Below, piece after piece: positions 14,988-25,260 of a stretch of 38,200 bases of DNA. Source of the DNA: Candidatus Gastranaerophilales bacterium. Its GTDB lineage: Bacteria; Cyanobacteriota; Vampirovibrionia; Gastranaerophilales; Gastranaerophilaceae. The translations under genes were made by a program, and so were the position numbers. The stretch spans positions 1 through 38,200 of the forward strand of contig CANPYB010000003.1 of the NCBI GenBank assembly GCA_947587605.1, read 5' to 3'. Each line of letters starts with the position of its first letter. Positions within the stretch are counted from its first letter, which is position 1. The notes below the pieces were generated by a model. The model saw only the letters and a list, made by a program, of their open reading frames with translations, did no database searches and was not told the DNA's origin.

Positions 14988-16983
14988 ATTTCATTAATTC
15001 AGACTTTACCCTTATTATAACATCTTCCCAATCATTGACTTTTGACTGTTTAAAAATTTTAATGCTGTCATACCAGGGGGTATTTACCGTATCATCAAAC
15101 CAGCGCCACTCCGAAATATAAGGCAGAAGCAAAAATGTTTTTACTCCCAGGGCACCTGCAAGATGTGCTATTGAAGAATCAATCGTTATTAAAAGGTCTG
15201 TCTGCTTAAGCAGTTTTGCGCTGTCATAAAAATCCTTGATATATTTTGATAAATTCGGAATATCCTCTTTTTTATTATTCTCTATTTGATATGAGTAAAA
15301 TGCGAATTTATCTGACTCAAACAGCGGTGTTAAATACTTGTAATCAATACTCCTGTTCTTTAATACGTTTTTGCTTCCCTGATAAAATACTCCGACATTG
15401 ATTTTGTCAGTTTTAAATACGTCATACTTATTATTACTGCTGAACTTAATGTATCCGCTTGAATAAGGAATATTGCTAAAATCCATATTTAGAGCATAGG
15501 CTATATTCATAACAGGCATGACAACATCGTATTCACTATATATTTTTTCTTTCGGTATAACCTCAATATTGGGATAATTTTCTTTTAAAACAGAAACAAG
15601 AGCTTTATCCGTCCTTAATATAACTTTTTTAGCAATATTCTGAAGAAACGGAATGTATCTTGCGAACATAATTGTATCACCGTACCCGCAATCAGAATAT
15701 AATAAAACTGTTTTGCCTTTTAAATTAACACCTTTTTCCCAGAATTTGTCTTTATATTCCCTATAAAAACTTGTATCTATGCTCCTTTTTATATATAACC
15801 GCATACCCTTATTGAAATTCTTTTCTTTCAAATATATCATTCCGAGGGAAATACAGCTTAAATAATTATCATCAGAATTTTTTATAACTTTATTAAAAAC
15901 TTTTTTAGCTTCTTCTGTTTTGTTTAAATATCTGAGCGCAACCGCTTTAGCGTGAAGAAGCTCCATAGAGTTCGGAAATTTTTTGAGTGAGCTTTCGCAT
16001 ATATCAAAAGATTTTTCATAATCACCTGTATCTATCATATTTAAGCTAAGCAAATATTGAGCTTGTACAGAATTAGGATTTTTTTTCAAAATATCATTTA
16101 ATATCTTTATACTTTTTTTGTTGTTTCCCGTTTTTCTCAATATATGAGCATAAGCAAGACAGACATTTTCACCGTCTTGAGAACTTTTATATGCACGTTC
16201 AATATAATACAAAGCCTTTATCTTATTAATTTCTCTATATAACAAGCCTATATTTAAAAGGGTGGGCGTATGATTTGGGTTGATATTTAATGCTTCTTTG
16301 TATAATTCAATTGCCTTTTTGTTCTTTGAAATTTTTGAATATAGCAAAGCTGAATTATATAAATACAAATAGTTGTTATTATTTAATTTTAATGCCTTTT
16401 GATACTCCTGTATTGCTTTGATATTTTCCCTTATAAGTGTATAAATTTCGGCTGACAAAGAATATAGCTGCTCATCTGTATTATTAATTTTCTCAGCGCT
16501 CAAAATTATATTTATTGCATTATTATACTCGCACAAATCTTTATAAATAACTGCAAGATTATAATATGCGGCGTAATTATTCGGATTTAGCTCAATTGCT
16601 TTTAGATAGGCATTTTTAGCTCCATTAATATCCCCCGTTTTTTTTAATGCAATCCCCAAAGAGTAATATAAGTCATCAGTTTGTTTGATTTCGAGCGCTT
16701 TATTGTAAAGCGTAACTGCATTATCTGATTCACCCTTATAGAAATAAGCCTTTGCAAGATTACCCGTGATATAAGAATCATCTCTAAGGACAAGTGCCCT
16801 TGAAAGGTTCTTAATAGCTGAATCATAGTCACCTTTAGCGATATAAAGCATTCCCGATAAATTTAAAACATTAACATCATCGGGATTAATTTGAAGAAGC
16901 AGAGAATATATTTTCTCCGCTTCATTAAATTTATTAATTTTATGCAGTGAAAACGCAGTATCTGTTAATTCTTTGTAGTTCAT
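14977..16983 (-). CDS. TPR protein with C-terminal GT9/heptosyltransferase-like domain
   Basis: 668 residues. About eleven tetratricopeptide repeats fill residues 1-400, with Asn/Pro-rich repeat ends such as ALEINPNHTPTLLNIG. The last 250 residues look like a glycosyltransferase domain of the GT9 or O-GlcNAc-transferase-like type. It opens with GKTVLLYSDCGYGDTIMFARYIP (the dGxGD site of such enzymes) and later has LLITIDSSIAHLAGALGVK, the nucleotide-sugar region. No signal peptide or membrane span is present, so it should act in the cytoplasm. TPR plus glycosyltransferase suggests glycan transfer onto a protein or lipid partner held by the repeats. The acceptor is unknown. No Shine-Dalgarno. 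Its end overlaps rlmD. Confidence 0.8.
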   Translation of the reverse strand: MNYKELTDTAFSLHKINKFNEAEKIYSLLLQINPDDVNVLNLSGMLYIAKGDYDSAIKNLSRALVLRDDSYITGNLAKAYFYKGESDNAVTLYNKALEIKQTDDLYYSLGIALKKTGDINGAKNAYLKAIELNPNNYAAYYNLAVIYKDLCEYNNAINIILSAEKINNTDEQLYSLSAEIYTLIRENIKAIQEYQKALKLNNNNYLYLYNSALLYSKISKNKKAIELYKEALNINPNHTPTLLNIGLLYREINKIKALYYIERAYKSSQDGENVCLAYAHILRKTGNNKKSIKILNDILKKNPNSVQAQYLLSLNMIDTGDYEKSFDICESSLKKFPNSMELLHAKAVALRYLNKTEEAKKVFNKVIKNSDDNYLSCISLGMIYLKEKNFNKGMRLYIKRSIDTSFYREYKDKFWEKGVNLKGKTVLLYSDCGYGDTIMFARYIPFLQNIAKKVILRTDKALVSVLKENYPNIEVIPKEKIYSEYDVVMPVMNIAYALNMDFSNIPYSSGYIKFSSNNKYDVFKTDKINVGVFYQGSKNVLKNRSIDYKYLTPLFESDKFAFYSYQIENNKKEDIPNLSKYIKDFYDSAKLLKQTDLLITIDSSIAHLAGALGVKTFLLLPYISEWRWFDDTVNTPWYDSIKIFKQSKVNDWEDVIIRVKSELMKYEK

Positions 16984-17028
16984 AATTTAATATTTTAAAT
17001 CATGATTTTATCTGCTTGCAAGAATTTT

Positions 17029-19677
17029 TTATACAGAGGGCAATGAAGCTCTTTTTATGCCCGCAAGATCAAGATAATCATAACAAGGACCTTGTTTATT
17101 CGGCTGAGTCCAGCTGAAATCTTCCGCTAAAGCATCTTTTACCATAGCTTCATATCCGCTTTTATTATTAAAGTATACATTAAGTGCTTTTTTAATCGCC
17201 TCGTATAATGTTTGAGCGGACAATGGTTTTGATATATCAGTTAATATACCGTTTACTTTGCCGTTTCTGTTTACAGTATCAACAATACCTCCGACTGAAC
17301 TTGCAATAACGGGAGTTGCTAAAGCAAGAGCTTCACCTTGAGTCAAACCGCAAGGTTCAAATATACTCGGCATTAAAAAGAAATCAGAACCTGCCATCAT
17401 TGCGGACATTGGTGCAAAACCGTGCGCAAAAATAACTCTGTCTGAATCTTCCTGCTTCAATTTTTTAGATTTTAAGTCTTCTATGTATTTTCTTTGGGTG
17501 CCGTTCTCACCGTCTTGACCCGCAATATAAAATATCGGTTTGTTTTTGCCCGGAAATTCTTTTTCCCAATTGTCAAATAACATTTTTATTGCATCTGACA
17601 TTATTCCTATACCTTTTTGAGATACAAGTCTTCCGCCCGATGAAATAACGGGGGTATTTCTAAGCACATCATCACTAAGCTCGGGAACATTAGTTTTTCC
17701 GCAAGTTTCAACAAATTCCAGCCTTGATGTTAAGTTTCTTACTTTTTCTACCTGCTCGGATTTATTTTCAGTGTCATTCTTTTGTGACAGAGGTCTTATA
17801 AATTCGTTATAGAATTTCCCTTTATTTATTTCTCTCGACTCAAGAATGTCGGCCAATTCGGATGATTTGCCGTATAGCTTATAATTGAGTCCCGTTAACT
17901 TTTTAATATTTGCTGCCGTTGCCTCGATTGAAAGATTGTTAAAGTCATTTCCGTTTATAATTCCAACCATGGCTGAGGCTTTTGCCTTCTGTGTTAACGC
18001 CCATTGAAGTTCTCCCGATAAATCGGCATGCTCGGATGAAATAAGCTCATTTGCATAATTTTGCGATACCGGGCAGAAATAATTACTTAATATAACACCC
18101 ATATTTAAAAGATTAGTATGATTTGAAGATGAATCTTCATGATTTATAATAACGGCATTATCTAAATTCCTTAATCCTTTGTCCTCGGGATTAGTTTCTG
18201 TCGCCTGAGTTCTTGCATTAACCGATATATCATAAGCATAGCTGTCAAATAATGTATTTAATATATTTGATGTTACCTCGCTTCTTTGAGCATCATCATT
18301 GTTATTTCTTGTTGAACCCTGATACATTGCATTATGACCGATTGTAATAATACCTATGTTTTGCAATTTTTGAGCTGTTTTATCATCAAGCTGACCGTAT
18401 GCGTTTTCCATTGGGGCTTTATATCTTGCAAGTGCGGCAATAGGAGAAGCCTGCCAATCATTGAGTATTAAACCGTCCATAGCGGGAATTGATGCTAAAA
18501 CAGAACCGTCATCAGAGAGTTTTAATCCTTTAACAAGATTTTTATCTTCTTTTAATTTAGCAAGCTCATATACAGCTTTAGAGAAAAATGCAAATTTTTC
18601 GGGTTCTTCGCTTTGAGTCATACTCTGATATATTGTTCCGTTAAAGTATGTATCATTTTTTATAAATATCAGCTGTTTATTATTGCCGTATTTGTCTTGA
18701 GAGTTATGGACGAAAACTTCAACTTTTTCCGGAGTTATTTTACCGCCTCTGTATGCTTCAACAGTATATTCAGCAGCTTTTTGAAGTTCAAAAGTTTTAT
18801 TTTTATAAGTATAAGTGTATCTGCCGTTTTCTTCCTTAAATGAAGCTAAACCTGCAGATTGATACATCGGTATAAAAGTTGGAACCTGTACACCGAGTCT
18901 TGTCATATTATTTTGAATTTCTACGGGAACACTGCCGAGTCCGCCCTCTTTTACAGGTGCAAACTCAGATGTTACTGACCATAAAACAGGATGCTCTTTT
19001 TTAATTTCGGGAATTTTAACTTCTCCGTATAGATATTTTCCTGCCGTTGATTTTATTGCAGCAACAGCTTTTGCATATTTCCCCGCATTTTTATTCAGTC
19101 CGTCATTGTTAGTAAGTAATTGAATTCCGTTATAATTTTTAGTATATTTTCGAGAAAGACTGCTTGTATTTGAAAGTGTCTGTTGGGACCTGTCTAATGC
19201 TTGATTAGCTTTTGATTTTATATCACTTAGATTTGCAGCGGCTTCTCGGGTGATTTTTTCCTTATCCTCATCAGTTAATTTATCAAGACTGTATACTCCG
19301 CCTGCGATACCAAAAGCTGCGAGCAAAGCGCCCCATATTTTACCGTCAGCCTTTTGAGCACCGGCAAGCTGTGTTTTTATTTTTTCACCCGCTTCTTTAA
19401 GCATAGTAACATCTGAAGCAGTATCGGTAAGTTTTTGCCCGAGTTCGCTTATTTGTTTTTGAAGAGTTGTTACATTTTTATTTGATATTTTATAAGTAAC
19501 CAAAGCTGTTAAGGGAATTGCAGCCAGAGGAACAATAACAGGGGCAAGTTTAACTGCAGTATCAGCGATTTTTGTCTTCTTTTTTGATTGATTAAATTCT
19601 GTTTTATTTTTGTTTAACACTGCTGTTTTTGTACTTGAACCGCTTGCAGCTATCTTTGAAAAAATATCACCGCTCAT
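17029..19677 (-). CDS. glgA: Glycogen synthase (GT5) with N-terminal membrane/coiled-coil extension
   Basis: 882 residues, against about 480 for usual GlgA. Ribosome binding site AAAGGGG. The GT5 core begins near 232 with SEFAPVKEGGLGSVP (ADP-glucose loop; K242). It continues with LNDWQASP, TIGHNAMYQG, VSQNYANEL, GIINGND, GGRLVSQKG and SIFEPCGLTQGEALALATPVIASSVGG, all in GlgA order, so it should be a working glucosyltransferase. In front are about 230 extra residues: a Lys-rich start, a hydrophobic span at 43-63, a heptad-rich coiled coil at about 66-106, and a second span at 113-131. The core also holds insertions, e.g. Asn/Asp-rich residues before the VSQNYANEL motif. The extension suggests anchoring to the membrane or to a granule surface. 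This is inference. Confidence 0.85.
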   Translation of the reverse strand: MSGDIFSKIAASGSSTKTAVLNKNKTEFNQSKKKTKIADTAVKLAPVIVPLAAIPLTALVTYKISNKNVTTLQKQISELGQKLTDTASDVTMLKEAGEKIKTQLAGAQKADGKIWGALLAAFGIAGGVYSLDKLTDEDKEKITREAAANLSDIKSKANQALDRSQQTLSNTSSLSRKYTKNYNGIQLLTNNDGLNKNAGKYAKAVAAIKSTAGKYLYGEVKIPEIKKEHPVLWSVTSEFAPVKEGGLGSVPVEIQNNMTRLGVQVPTFIPMYQSAGLASFKEENGRYTYTYKNKTFELQKAAEYTVEAYRGGKITPEKVEVFVHNSQDKYGNNKQLIFIKNDTYFNGTIYQSMTQSEEPEKFAFFSKAVYELAKLKEDKNLVKGLKLSDDGSVLASIPAMDGLILNDWQASPIAALARYKAPMENAYGQLDDKTAQKLQNIGIITIGHNAMYQGSTRNNNDDAQRSEVTSNILNTLFDSYAYDISVNARTQATETNPEDKGLRNLDNAVIINHEDSSSNHTNLLNMGVILSNYFCPVSQNYANELISSEHADLSGELQWALTQKAKASAMVGIINGNDFNNLSIEATAANIKKLTGLNYKLYGKSSELADILESREINKGKFYNEFIRPLSQKNDTENKSEQVEKVRNLTSRLEFVETCGKTNVPELSDDVLRNTPVISSGGRLVSQKGIGIMSDAIKMLFDNWEKEFPGKNKPIFYIAGQDGENGTQRKYIEDLKSKKLKQEDSDRVIFAHGFAPMSAMMAGSDFFLMPSIFEPCGLTQGEALALATPVIASSVGGIVDTVNRNGKVNGILTDISKPLSAQTLYEAIKKALNVYFNNKSGYEAMVKDALAEDFSWTQPNKQGPCYDYLDLAGIKRASLPSV

Positions 19678-19887
19678 AATATACCCCTTTTATAAACACA
19701 ATGTTTTAAAACCAATAACTGTTTTTATTCGCTATTTTTTTAGCAATTATTACAGTTTTGTTACAAATCAGACCATTATTGTTTAATAATAATACCTTAT
19801 AATTTAAAAAAAGTTAAGTTTGTTTTCTATTTGTTACTTTCATTATACAATGTTTAAATATAATTGTAGTTTACGGAATTTAACAGT
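19678..19887. other. Divergent promoter region between glgA and msbA
   Basis: A 210-base AT-rich spacer with no ORF of note. On + it holds TTGTTT (19820-19825) and TATACA (19844-19849) 18 bases apart, a fair promoter match for msbA, and a second -10-like TATAAT at 19859-19864. AACTGT and ACAGTT form an inverted repeat nearer glgA, with a GCTA..TAGC pair inside it. These could be control sites, but nothing proves it. Confidence 0.35.
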
Positions 19888-21702
19888 ATGAAATTAAAAA
19901 ATACACAGGCAGCAACATCTTTTGATTATGGCTGGCTTTTAAAAAGAATTTTTCCATATATTAAACCTTTTTTAGGCAGAGTAATACTCGGATTTCTTGT
20001 TGCAATACCAGTCGGACTTTTAGACGGTGTTGTTTCTTTCGCGCTTAAACCTTATATGGATTATGTTATAGGAAAACAAAACCTTATTTTATTCGGGCAT
20101 GAAATTTCATATTCGATTTTAGCGTTTTCCATGCCGTTTTTAATTATATTTTTTGCAGGATTTCAAGGCTGTTTAAGATACTTAAATTTATATCTGACGG
20201 ATTGGACCAGTTTAAAAATTACAAACTCGGTAAAAATTGATTTATTTAAAAAACTTGTATATATGGATACTTCATTTTTTGATGAAAATTCGTCGGGAAT
20301 TATCATAAGCAGGTATTTATCTGACCCCGATACCGCTTCAAAAGGGATTGTAGACCAAATTAAAAATTTTATAATCAGCTTATTCGGTGCATTGTCTTTG
20401 GTTGCTGTTATGCTATACAGTTCTTGGGAATTGGCGCTTGTCGGCGTAATTGTTTTAGCTGTCGCATTTTTGCCTGTTTTCCTTATCAGAAAAAAAATTA
20501 AATCGGTTTCAAATAAAAATACAGTAATAAACGGTAATATTACTACAACTATGAATGAAACTTATTCGGGAAATAAAGTTATTACAGCATACAATATACA
20601 AGACAGACAAGAAAATAATTTTATTAATGAAATTATTGACAGTTTTAATGTTTCGATTTCGCTAACAAAACGGGTCGGCTGGATGTCGCCTTTAATGTAT
20701 TTAATAGCTTCATTCGGAATAGCTTTTGTTTTATTTTACGGAACAAAATTAATTTATGAGGGCAGTATGACGGCAGGTTCTTTTGCATCATTTGTTACTT
20801 CCCTGCTTCTTTTATATAAACCCGTAAAAACTCTCGGTAATACTTTAACTTTTATCCAAAATATATTTGTTGCAATGGGCAGGGTTTTTGAATTGTTTGA
20901 TTACATTCCTTTAATTAAAGATAAAGATGTAACGGTTAATGTTCCTAAATTAACTAAAGGTATTAAATTTGACGATATTTCATTTGAATACAATCCTAAT
21001 GAACCTGTTTTAAAACATATTACATTTGATGTTAAAGTTGGTGAAACGATTGCAATTGTCGGCAACTCGGGCGGAGGTAAGTCAACTTTAGTAAATCTTA
21101 TTCCGAGGTTTTACGACGTTAATGACGGTGCAATTTTGTTTGACGACATTGATATAAGAAATTTTAAACTTAAAGATTTACGAGATAATATATCCTTTGT
21201 TTTTCAAGATAACTTTTTATTCTCCGGTACAATAAAGGAAAATATAATGCTGGCTTCGCCGGATGCTACCGAAGATGAGCTTAATATAGCAATAACAGCG
21301 TCACACCTTGATGAAGTTATAGACGGTTTAGATGACGGAATAAATACAATGCTCGGAGAAAGAGGATTGACTCTATCCGGCGGTCAGCGCCAGCGAGTTG
21401 CTATCGCACGAGCTATGATTAGAAACACTCCGATTGTAATATTGGATGAAGCAACCTCGGCCCTTGATAATGAATCGGAGGCTGTTGTTCAAAAAGCATT
21501 AGATAACTTAATGAAAAATAAAACTGTTTTTGTTATTGCTCACAGACTTTCAACAATTAAAAATGCAGACAGAATTATCGTTATTAACAACGGATCTCTT
21601 GTTGAAGAAGGCACACATGATGAACTTATGGAAATTGAAAACGGTCATTATAAACATCTATATGAAATACAATTTAACTCTAACAGCGGGGTATTAGTTT
21701 AA
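19888..21702 (+). CDS. msbA: MsbA-type lipid/oligosaccharide ABC exporter (half-transporter)
   Basis: 604 residues, the normal length of a fused TMD-NBD half-transporter. Six membrane spans lie within 1-335. The ATPase domain has Walker [11 protein letters not shown] (391-400), a Q-loop (FVFQDN), ABC signature LSGGQRQR (496-503), Walker [12 protein letters not shown] (517-527) and the switch His in IAHRLST. The ABC signature and overall layout fit the MsbA/lipid A flippase group. Multidrug exporters of the same fold are the alternative. It is first in an overlapping operon with a UDP-sugar decarboxylase gene, an outer-membrane barrel, a TPR protein and a small membrane protein, which favours export of a lipid-linked glycan. 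No clear Shine-Dalgarno. Confidence 0.85.
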   Translation: MKLKNTQAATSFDYGWLLKRIFPYIKPFLGRVILGFLVAIPVGLLDGVVSFALKPYMDYVIGKQNLILFGHEISYSILAFSMPFLIIFFAGFQGCLRYLNLYLTDWTSLKITNSVKIDLFKKLVYMDTSFFDENSSGIIISRYLSDPDTASKGIVDQIKNFIISLFGALSLVAVMLYSSWELALVGVIVLAVAFLPVFLIRKKIKSVSNKNTVINGNITTTMNETYSGNKVITAYNIQDRQENNFINEIIDSFNVSISLTKRVGWMSPLMYLIASFGIAFVLFYGTKLIYEGSMTAGSFASFVTSLLLLYKPVKTLGNTLTFIQNIFVAMGRVFELFDYIPLIKDKDVTVNVPKLTKGIKFDDISFEYNPNEPVLKHITFDVKVGETIAIVGNSGGGKSTLVNLIPRFYDVNDGAILFDDIDIRNFKLKDLRDNISFVFQDNFLFSGTIKENIMLASPDATEDELNIAITASHLDEVIDGLDDGINTMLGERGLTLSGGQRQRVAIARAMIRNTPIVILDEATSALDNESEAVVQKALDNLMKNKTVFVIAHRLSTIKNADRIIVINNGSLVEEGTHDELMEIENGHYKHLYEIQFNSNSGVLV

Positions 21703-22640
21703 TGAAGCGTATATTAATTACGGGTGGTGCGGGGTTTATAGGTTCGCACCTCTGTGAAAGACTTATTAATGATGAAAATGATATTATATGTCTTGATAAT
21801 TTTTTTACGGGAAGCAAAGACAATATCAGACATCTTATTAATAACAACCGATTTGAATTAATAAGGCACGATATTATAAAAGAATATTTTGCTGAGGTTG
21901 ATATGATTTATAATCTCGCATGTCCCGCCTCGCCTGTTCATTATCAATATAATCCCATAAAAACTGTTAAAACGTCAGTTATGGGAATAATTAATATGCT
22001 CGGATTGGCAAAAAGATGTAAAGCAAGAATATTGCAGGCAAGCACAAGTGAGGTATACGGTGATCCTAAAATTCATCCGCAAAATGAACAATACAACGGT
22101 AATGTAAACCCTATAGGGATAAGAAGCTGTTATGATGAGGGAAAAAGGTGTGCTGAAACATTAATGATGGATTATCACAGACAAAATAATGTTGATATTA
22201 AAATTGCGCGAATATTTAATACTTATGGTCCTCGTATGGCTTTAAATGACGGCAGAGTTGTCTCTAATTTTATTTTGCAGGCACTTAAAAATGAACCTGT
22301 TACAATATATGGCGACGGCTCTCAAACAAGAGCGTTCTGCTATGTTGACGATATGGTTGATGCTTTAATTAAATTTATGAATACGGATAATTTTTCGGGA
22401 CCTGTTAATTTGGGTAATCCGCATGAAATCTCAATACTTGAATTTGCAAAATTAATTATTAAACTTACAAATTCCAATTCTGAAATTGTATTTGCCCCGC
22501 TTCCATCTGATGACCCTGTTCAAAGACTTCCCGATATTTCTCTTGCAAAAGAAAAATTATCCTGGGAACCTAAAATCGATATAGAAACGGGTTTAAAGAA
22601 AACAATTTGCTACTTTGATAATCTGCTCAAAACTTTATGA
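21702..22640 (+). CDS. UDP-glucuronate decarboxylase-like SDR (UDP-xylose synthase)
   Basis: 312 residues. NAD-binding [10 protein letters not shown] (7-16), then [26 protein letters not shown] (115-122) and Y144-x-x-x-K148 in SCYDEGKR give the extended SDR catalytic triad. The wording of these motifs is that of the UXS group, which converts UDP-glucuronate to UDP-xylose. [13 protein letters not shown] and [14 protein letters not shown] further support this. The start codon overlaps the stop of msbA (TAATG), so the two are translationally coupled. The product would feed xylose, or a sugar derived from it, into a surface glycan exported or modified by neighbouring gene products. No UDP-glucose dehydrogenase is in the window. 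Confidence 0.88.
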   Translation: MKRILITGGAGFIGSHLCERLINDENDIICLDNFFTGSKDNIRHLINNNRFELIRHDIIKEYFAEVDMIYNLACPASPVHYQYNPIKTVKTSVMGIINMLGLAKRCKARILQASTSEVYGDPKIHPQNEQYNGNVNPIGIRSCYDEGKRCAETLMMDYHRQNNVDIKIARIFNTYGPRMALNDGRVVSNFILQALKNEPVTIYGDGSQTRAFCYVDDMVDALIKFMNTDNFSGPVNLGNPHEISILEFAKLIIKLTNSNSEIVFAPLPSDDPVQRLPDISLAKEKLSWEPKIDIETGLKKTICYFDNLLKTL

Positions 22641-23758
22641 AAAAATTTATTCTTTTATTGTTGTACTTATTTTTTTCTGCAAATATCGCATTTGCAATAG
22701 AAGAAGTTACACTTGAGCACGACGAAGATAATTTTTTTAACAAACTTTCCGACATATACTACGGCAAGGCTGAAAATTATGAGGAAGTTTCCCCTGTGCT
22801 AAAATTATTTTCACAAAACGGACTTGAGTTTGATAATTCATTTGTAAATTCCGTTCAACTGACATTTTTTGCTGAGGGAAATATGGTATTAAATGCAACA
22901 GATAAGGCAACTCAAAATTTTTTAGCAGATTTTCCTATATTAGAACCGATGATTACAACAAAATTTAACGAGAATAAAGATGAAATAATTCTTGATATAA
23001 ATTTTGCAAGGCATATTATGGGGTATAAAAACAGATTTACCGAAAAAATATCAAGGGCATATATTTCTCACAGTTTTAATGAAAACCAAAAGATTTTAAT
23101 AGGACAAGGTGCAAGAGTCCCGGTAAATTATGACGGTTCAATTTCTACAATGGCGCTTGACTTAATTATGCGTTCACAAATTGCAAGAAACTTGGGTAAC
23201 GTAAGATCAATGGGAATAAGAAATATTGCTTCATATAAATATTTAGATTATGACGTCGGAGTATATGATTCAACAAGATATCTTGCAGATTTAGGCAGCG
23301 GAAGTGAATTTACGGGATATCTTATGATGAAACCTTTTGCTGACTTTGATGAAAAAATAAGTAATTTAAAATTAGGCACAAGTTATAATGTCGGTGAAAA
23401 TCACAGAAGTTATCATCAATATTCATTTTTCAGCTCTTATGATTACAATAAATTTCATATAAAAGCTGAATATGCCAATGCACACAGATGTAACGGGATT
23501 AGATTTTTAAACAGTAATGCAGAGGGATTTTACACTACTGCCATATACGACATTACACCAAAACTTGCAATTGTCGGAAGATATGATTTTTTTAATCCAA
23601 ATACAAGTTTTCATAACTATGATATACAAGAATATACAGGCGGTATTACATATAAACCATTTAGAAATATGAAAATCATGCTTAACTATATAAGAACAAA
23701 TCAATCAAACTTGCCGGACAGCAATAAGTTTATATTTGCTACAAGATTTATTATTTAG
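22637..23758 (+). CDS. Outer-membrane beta-barrel protein, porin-like
   Basis: 373 residues. Signal peptide 1-20 (hydrophobic core, cleavage after ANIAFA). An acidic helical stretch follows (about 25-60), then alternating hydrophobic/polar strands to the end. The C-terminus, FIFATRFII, is a typical barrel-closing strand with aromatic residues. Asp, Asn and Tyr dominate the loops. No exact family is recognised. A porin or an outer-membrane glycan-exit protein are both possible. It overlaps the SDR gene by 4 bases (ATGA) and belongs to the msbA operon, so it may be the outer-membrane partner of that pathway. It is also direct evidence for an outer membrane. Confidence 0.65.
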   Translation: MKKFILLLLYLFFSANIAFAIEEVTLEHDEDNFFNKLSDIYYGKAENYEEVSPVLKLFSQNGLEFDNSFVNSVQLTFFAEGNMVLNATDKATQNFLADFPILEPMITTKFNENKDEIILDINFARHIMGYKNRFTEKISRAYISHSFNENQKILIGQGARVPVNYDGSISTMALDLIMRSQIARNLGNVRSMGIRNIASYKYLDYDVGVYDSTRYLADLGSGSEFTGYLMMKPFADFDEKISNLKLGTSYNVGENHRSYHQYSFFSSYDYNKFHIKAEYANAHRCNGIRFLNSNAEGFYTTAIYDITPKLAIVGRYDFFNPNTSFHNYDIQEYTGGITYKPFRNMKIMLNYIRTNQSNLPDSNKFIFATRFII

Positions 23759-23771
23759 TATAATAATCGGT

Positions 23772-24830
23772 ATGGACGCAGATTTGGTAAAAGATTTAAT
23801 AAAAAGTATTGTTGATAACCCGAATAATTCCGAAAATTATTTGAAGTTAGCGTCTATTTATATTCAAAATAATGAATATGACAGTGCAATAGGTGTTTAT
23901 GAAGCGTTAATTACGGTAGAACCTTCAAATTATGTAGCACTTACAAATCTCGGAAGTATGTATTATTGCAAATATGATTATTTACGTTCCGTTAATTACT
24001 ATTCCAGAGCTGCAGGTCTGGGTATTGAAGATGCTTCGGTTTATTTTAATTTAGGTAATGCATACGCGGAATTAGGTGAATTTAAGCATGCAATCTCAAA
24101 TTACATTAAAGCACTTAATATTGATAAATCTAATTATTTGGTATATTCCGCTATCGCTATGCTTTATCAAGACCGGGAAAACTACGAGGAAGCTCTTTTA
24201 TATTTTCAAAAAGCACTTAAACAGTGCAATTCTATTCCGGATAATTTTGCAAATATAGCACTGGTTCAAATGAAAATGTCTAAATTTACGGAAGCTGCCG
24301 ATAACTTTAAGAAAGCGCTTGAACTTTCAAATAATAACGAAAAATATATGCTATATTGTGCAAATGCCTATTCTGCAGCGGGAGAATACGACAAGGCAAA
24401 TTCTTATTTTAACGAAGTTATTTCAATAAATCCAAATTACTTGCAGTCATATCTTTGTTATGCACTTTCATTGTATGAACAGGGTAAAAGCACAGAGGCT
24501 GTTGAAACTTACAATAAAGTCATTGAACTTAATCCGAATTTTGTTAATGCCTATATTTTACTTGGTAATTTATATTTTTCCGAGAAAGAGTTTGAACTTG
24601 CGGCAGAAAATTATAAAAAAGTTATTGAGTATTCTCCGGCTAATGCCAACGCTTATATATTGCTCGGTAATACTTATGTAATGTTAAATGATTTACGCTC
24701 GGCAATTTCACTCTACAAGCAGGCTATTGATATTGATACGGACAATGATGAAATTAAACTTGCTTATATTGAAATAGTACAAGAATTTATTAAGAATAAG
24801 ACAACGGACGAGAATAATTATGCAGCATAA
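23772..24830 (+). CDS. TPR-repeat protein
   Basis: 352 residues from the ATG at 23772, 13 bases after the preceding stop. An upstream in-frame start (23736) would overlap the barrel gene and add a hydrophobic stretch with no sense in this protein. About nine tetratricopeptide repeats cover most of the length (e.g. YFNLGNAYAELGEFKHAISN, AYILLGNTYVMLNDLRSAIS). No signal peptide or catalytic domain. TPR arrays are scaffolds, so the protein probably holds together or regulates the envelope machinery encoded in the same operon. Its 3' end overlaps the next gene by 11 bases. Confidence 0.8.
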   Translation: MDADLVKDLIKSIVDNPNNSENYLKLASIYIQNNEYDSAIGVYEALITVEPSNYVALTNLGSMYYCKYDYLRSVNYYSRAAGLGIEDASVYFNLGNAYAELGEFKHAISNYIKALNIDKSNYLVYSAIAMLYQDRENYEEALLYFQKALKQCNSIPDNFANIALVQMKMSKFTEAADNFKKALELSNNNEKYMLYCANAYSAAGEYDKANSYFNEVISINPNYLQSYLCYALSLYEQGKSTEAVETYNKVIELNPNFVNAYILLGNLYFSEKEFELAAENYKKVIEYSPANANAYILLGNTYVMLNDLRSAISLYKQAIDIDTDNDEIKLAYIEIVQEFIKNKTTDENNYAA

Positions 24831-25260
24831 CAATAGTAATATTATTTTACCCATAGAAAAAATTATATCGGTTTTATCATATATAACAATGGGAATTGCA
24901 GGTTTAATCTGGATTATAATTGCATATATCTGCAAACGGCACATTAAATATTTTTTAATGTATAACATAACTCAATCAATGGTTATTGCAATATTATTAG
25001 CTATTTTTAATCTGATTATGGGAGTTATTATGCCGATACTTTCATTAATTCCGTTTTTAAACTTTATAAGTGCTATGCTTAATTATATTCTTTCCATAAA
25101 AATAATCAGATTATATTCATTAGGACTTTCCTTTTCATTCTTTGAGTTTTTAATATTTATCTTGCTTTTATATATAATTATCGGTGTTTGTCTGGGCAGA
25201 ATTTTCAATGTTCCTGTTTTGACAAAATTAATAAACAAGGTAATGAAAAGTTATAATTAG
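24820..25260 (+). CDS. Small polytopic membrane protein, tentatively Tic20-like
   Basis: 146 residues with four hydrophobic spans (about 12-35, 45-72, 76-93, 102-125). The order of a short N-terminal span, RHIKYFLMYNITQSMVIAILLAI and later spans resembles the Tic20-like family of Cyanobacteria and plastids (ISxFxRFNxMQA-type motif). The match is loose, so this is a suggestion, not an identification. It overlaps the TPR gene by 11 bases and is last in the msbA operon. Its stop codon overlaps that of the convergent RelA/SpoT-like gene (shared TTAG). Confidence 0.5.
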   Translation: MQHNNSNIILPIEKIISVLSYITMGIAGLIWIIIAYICKRHIKYFLMYNITQSMVIAILLAIFNLIMGVIMPILSLIPFLNFISAMLNYILSIKIIRLYSLGLSFSFFEFLIFILLLYIIIGVCLGRIFNVPVLTKLINKVMKSYN

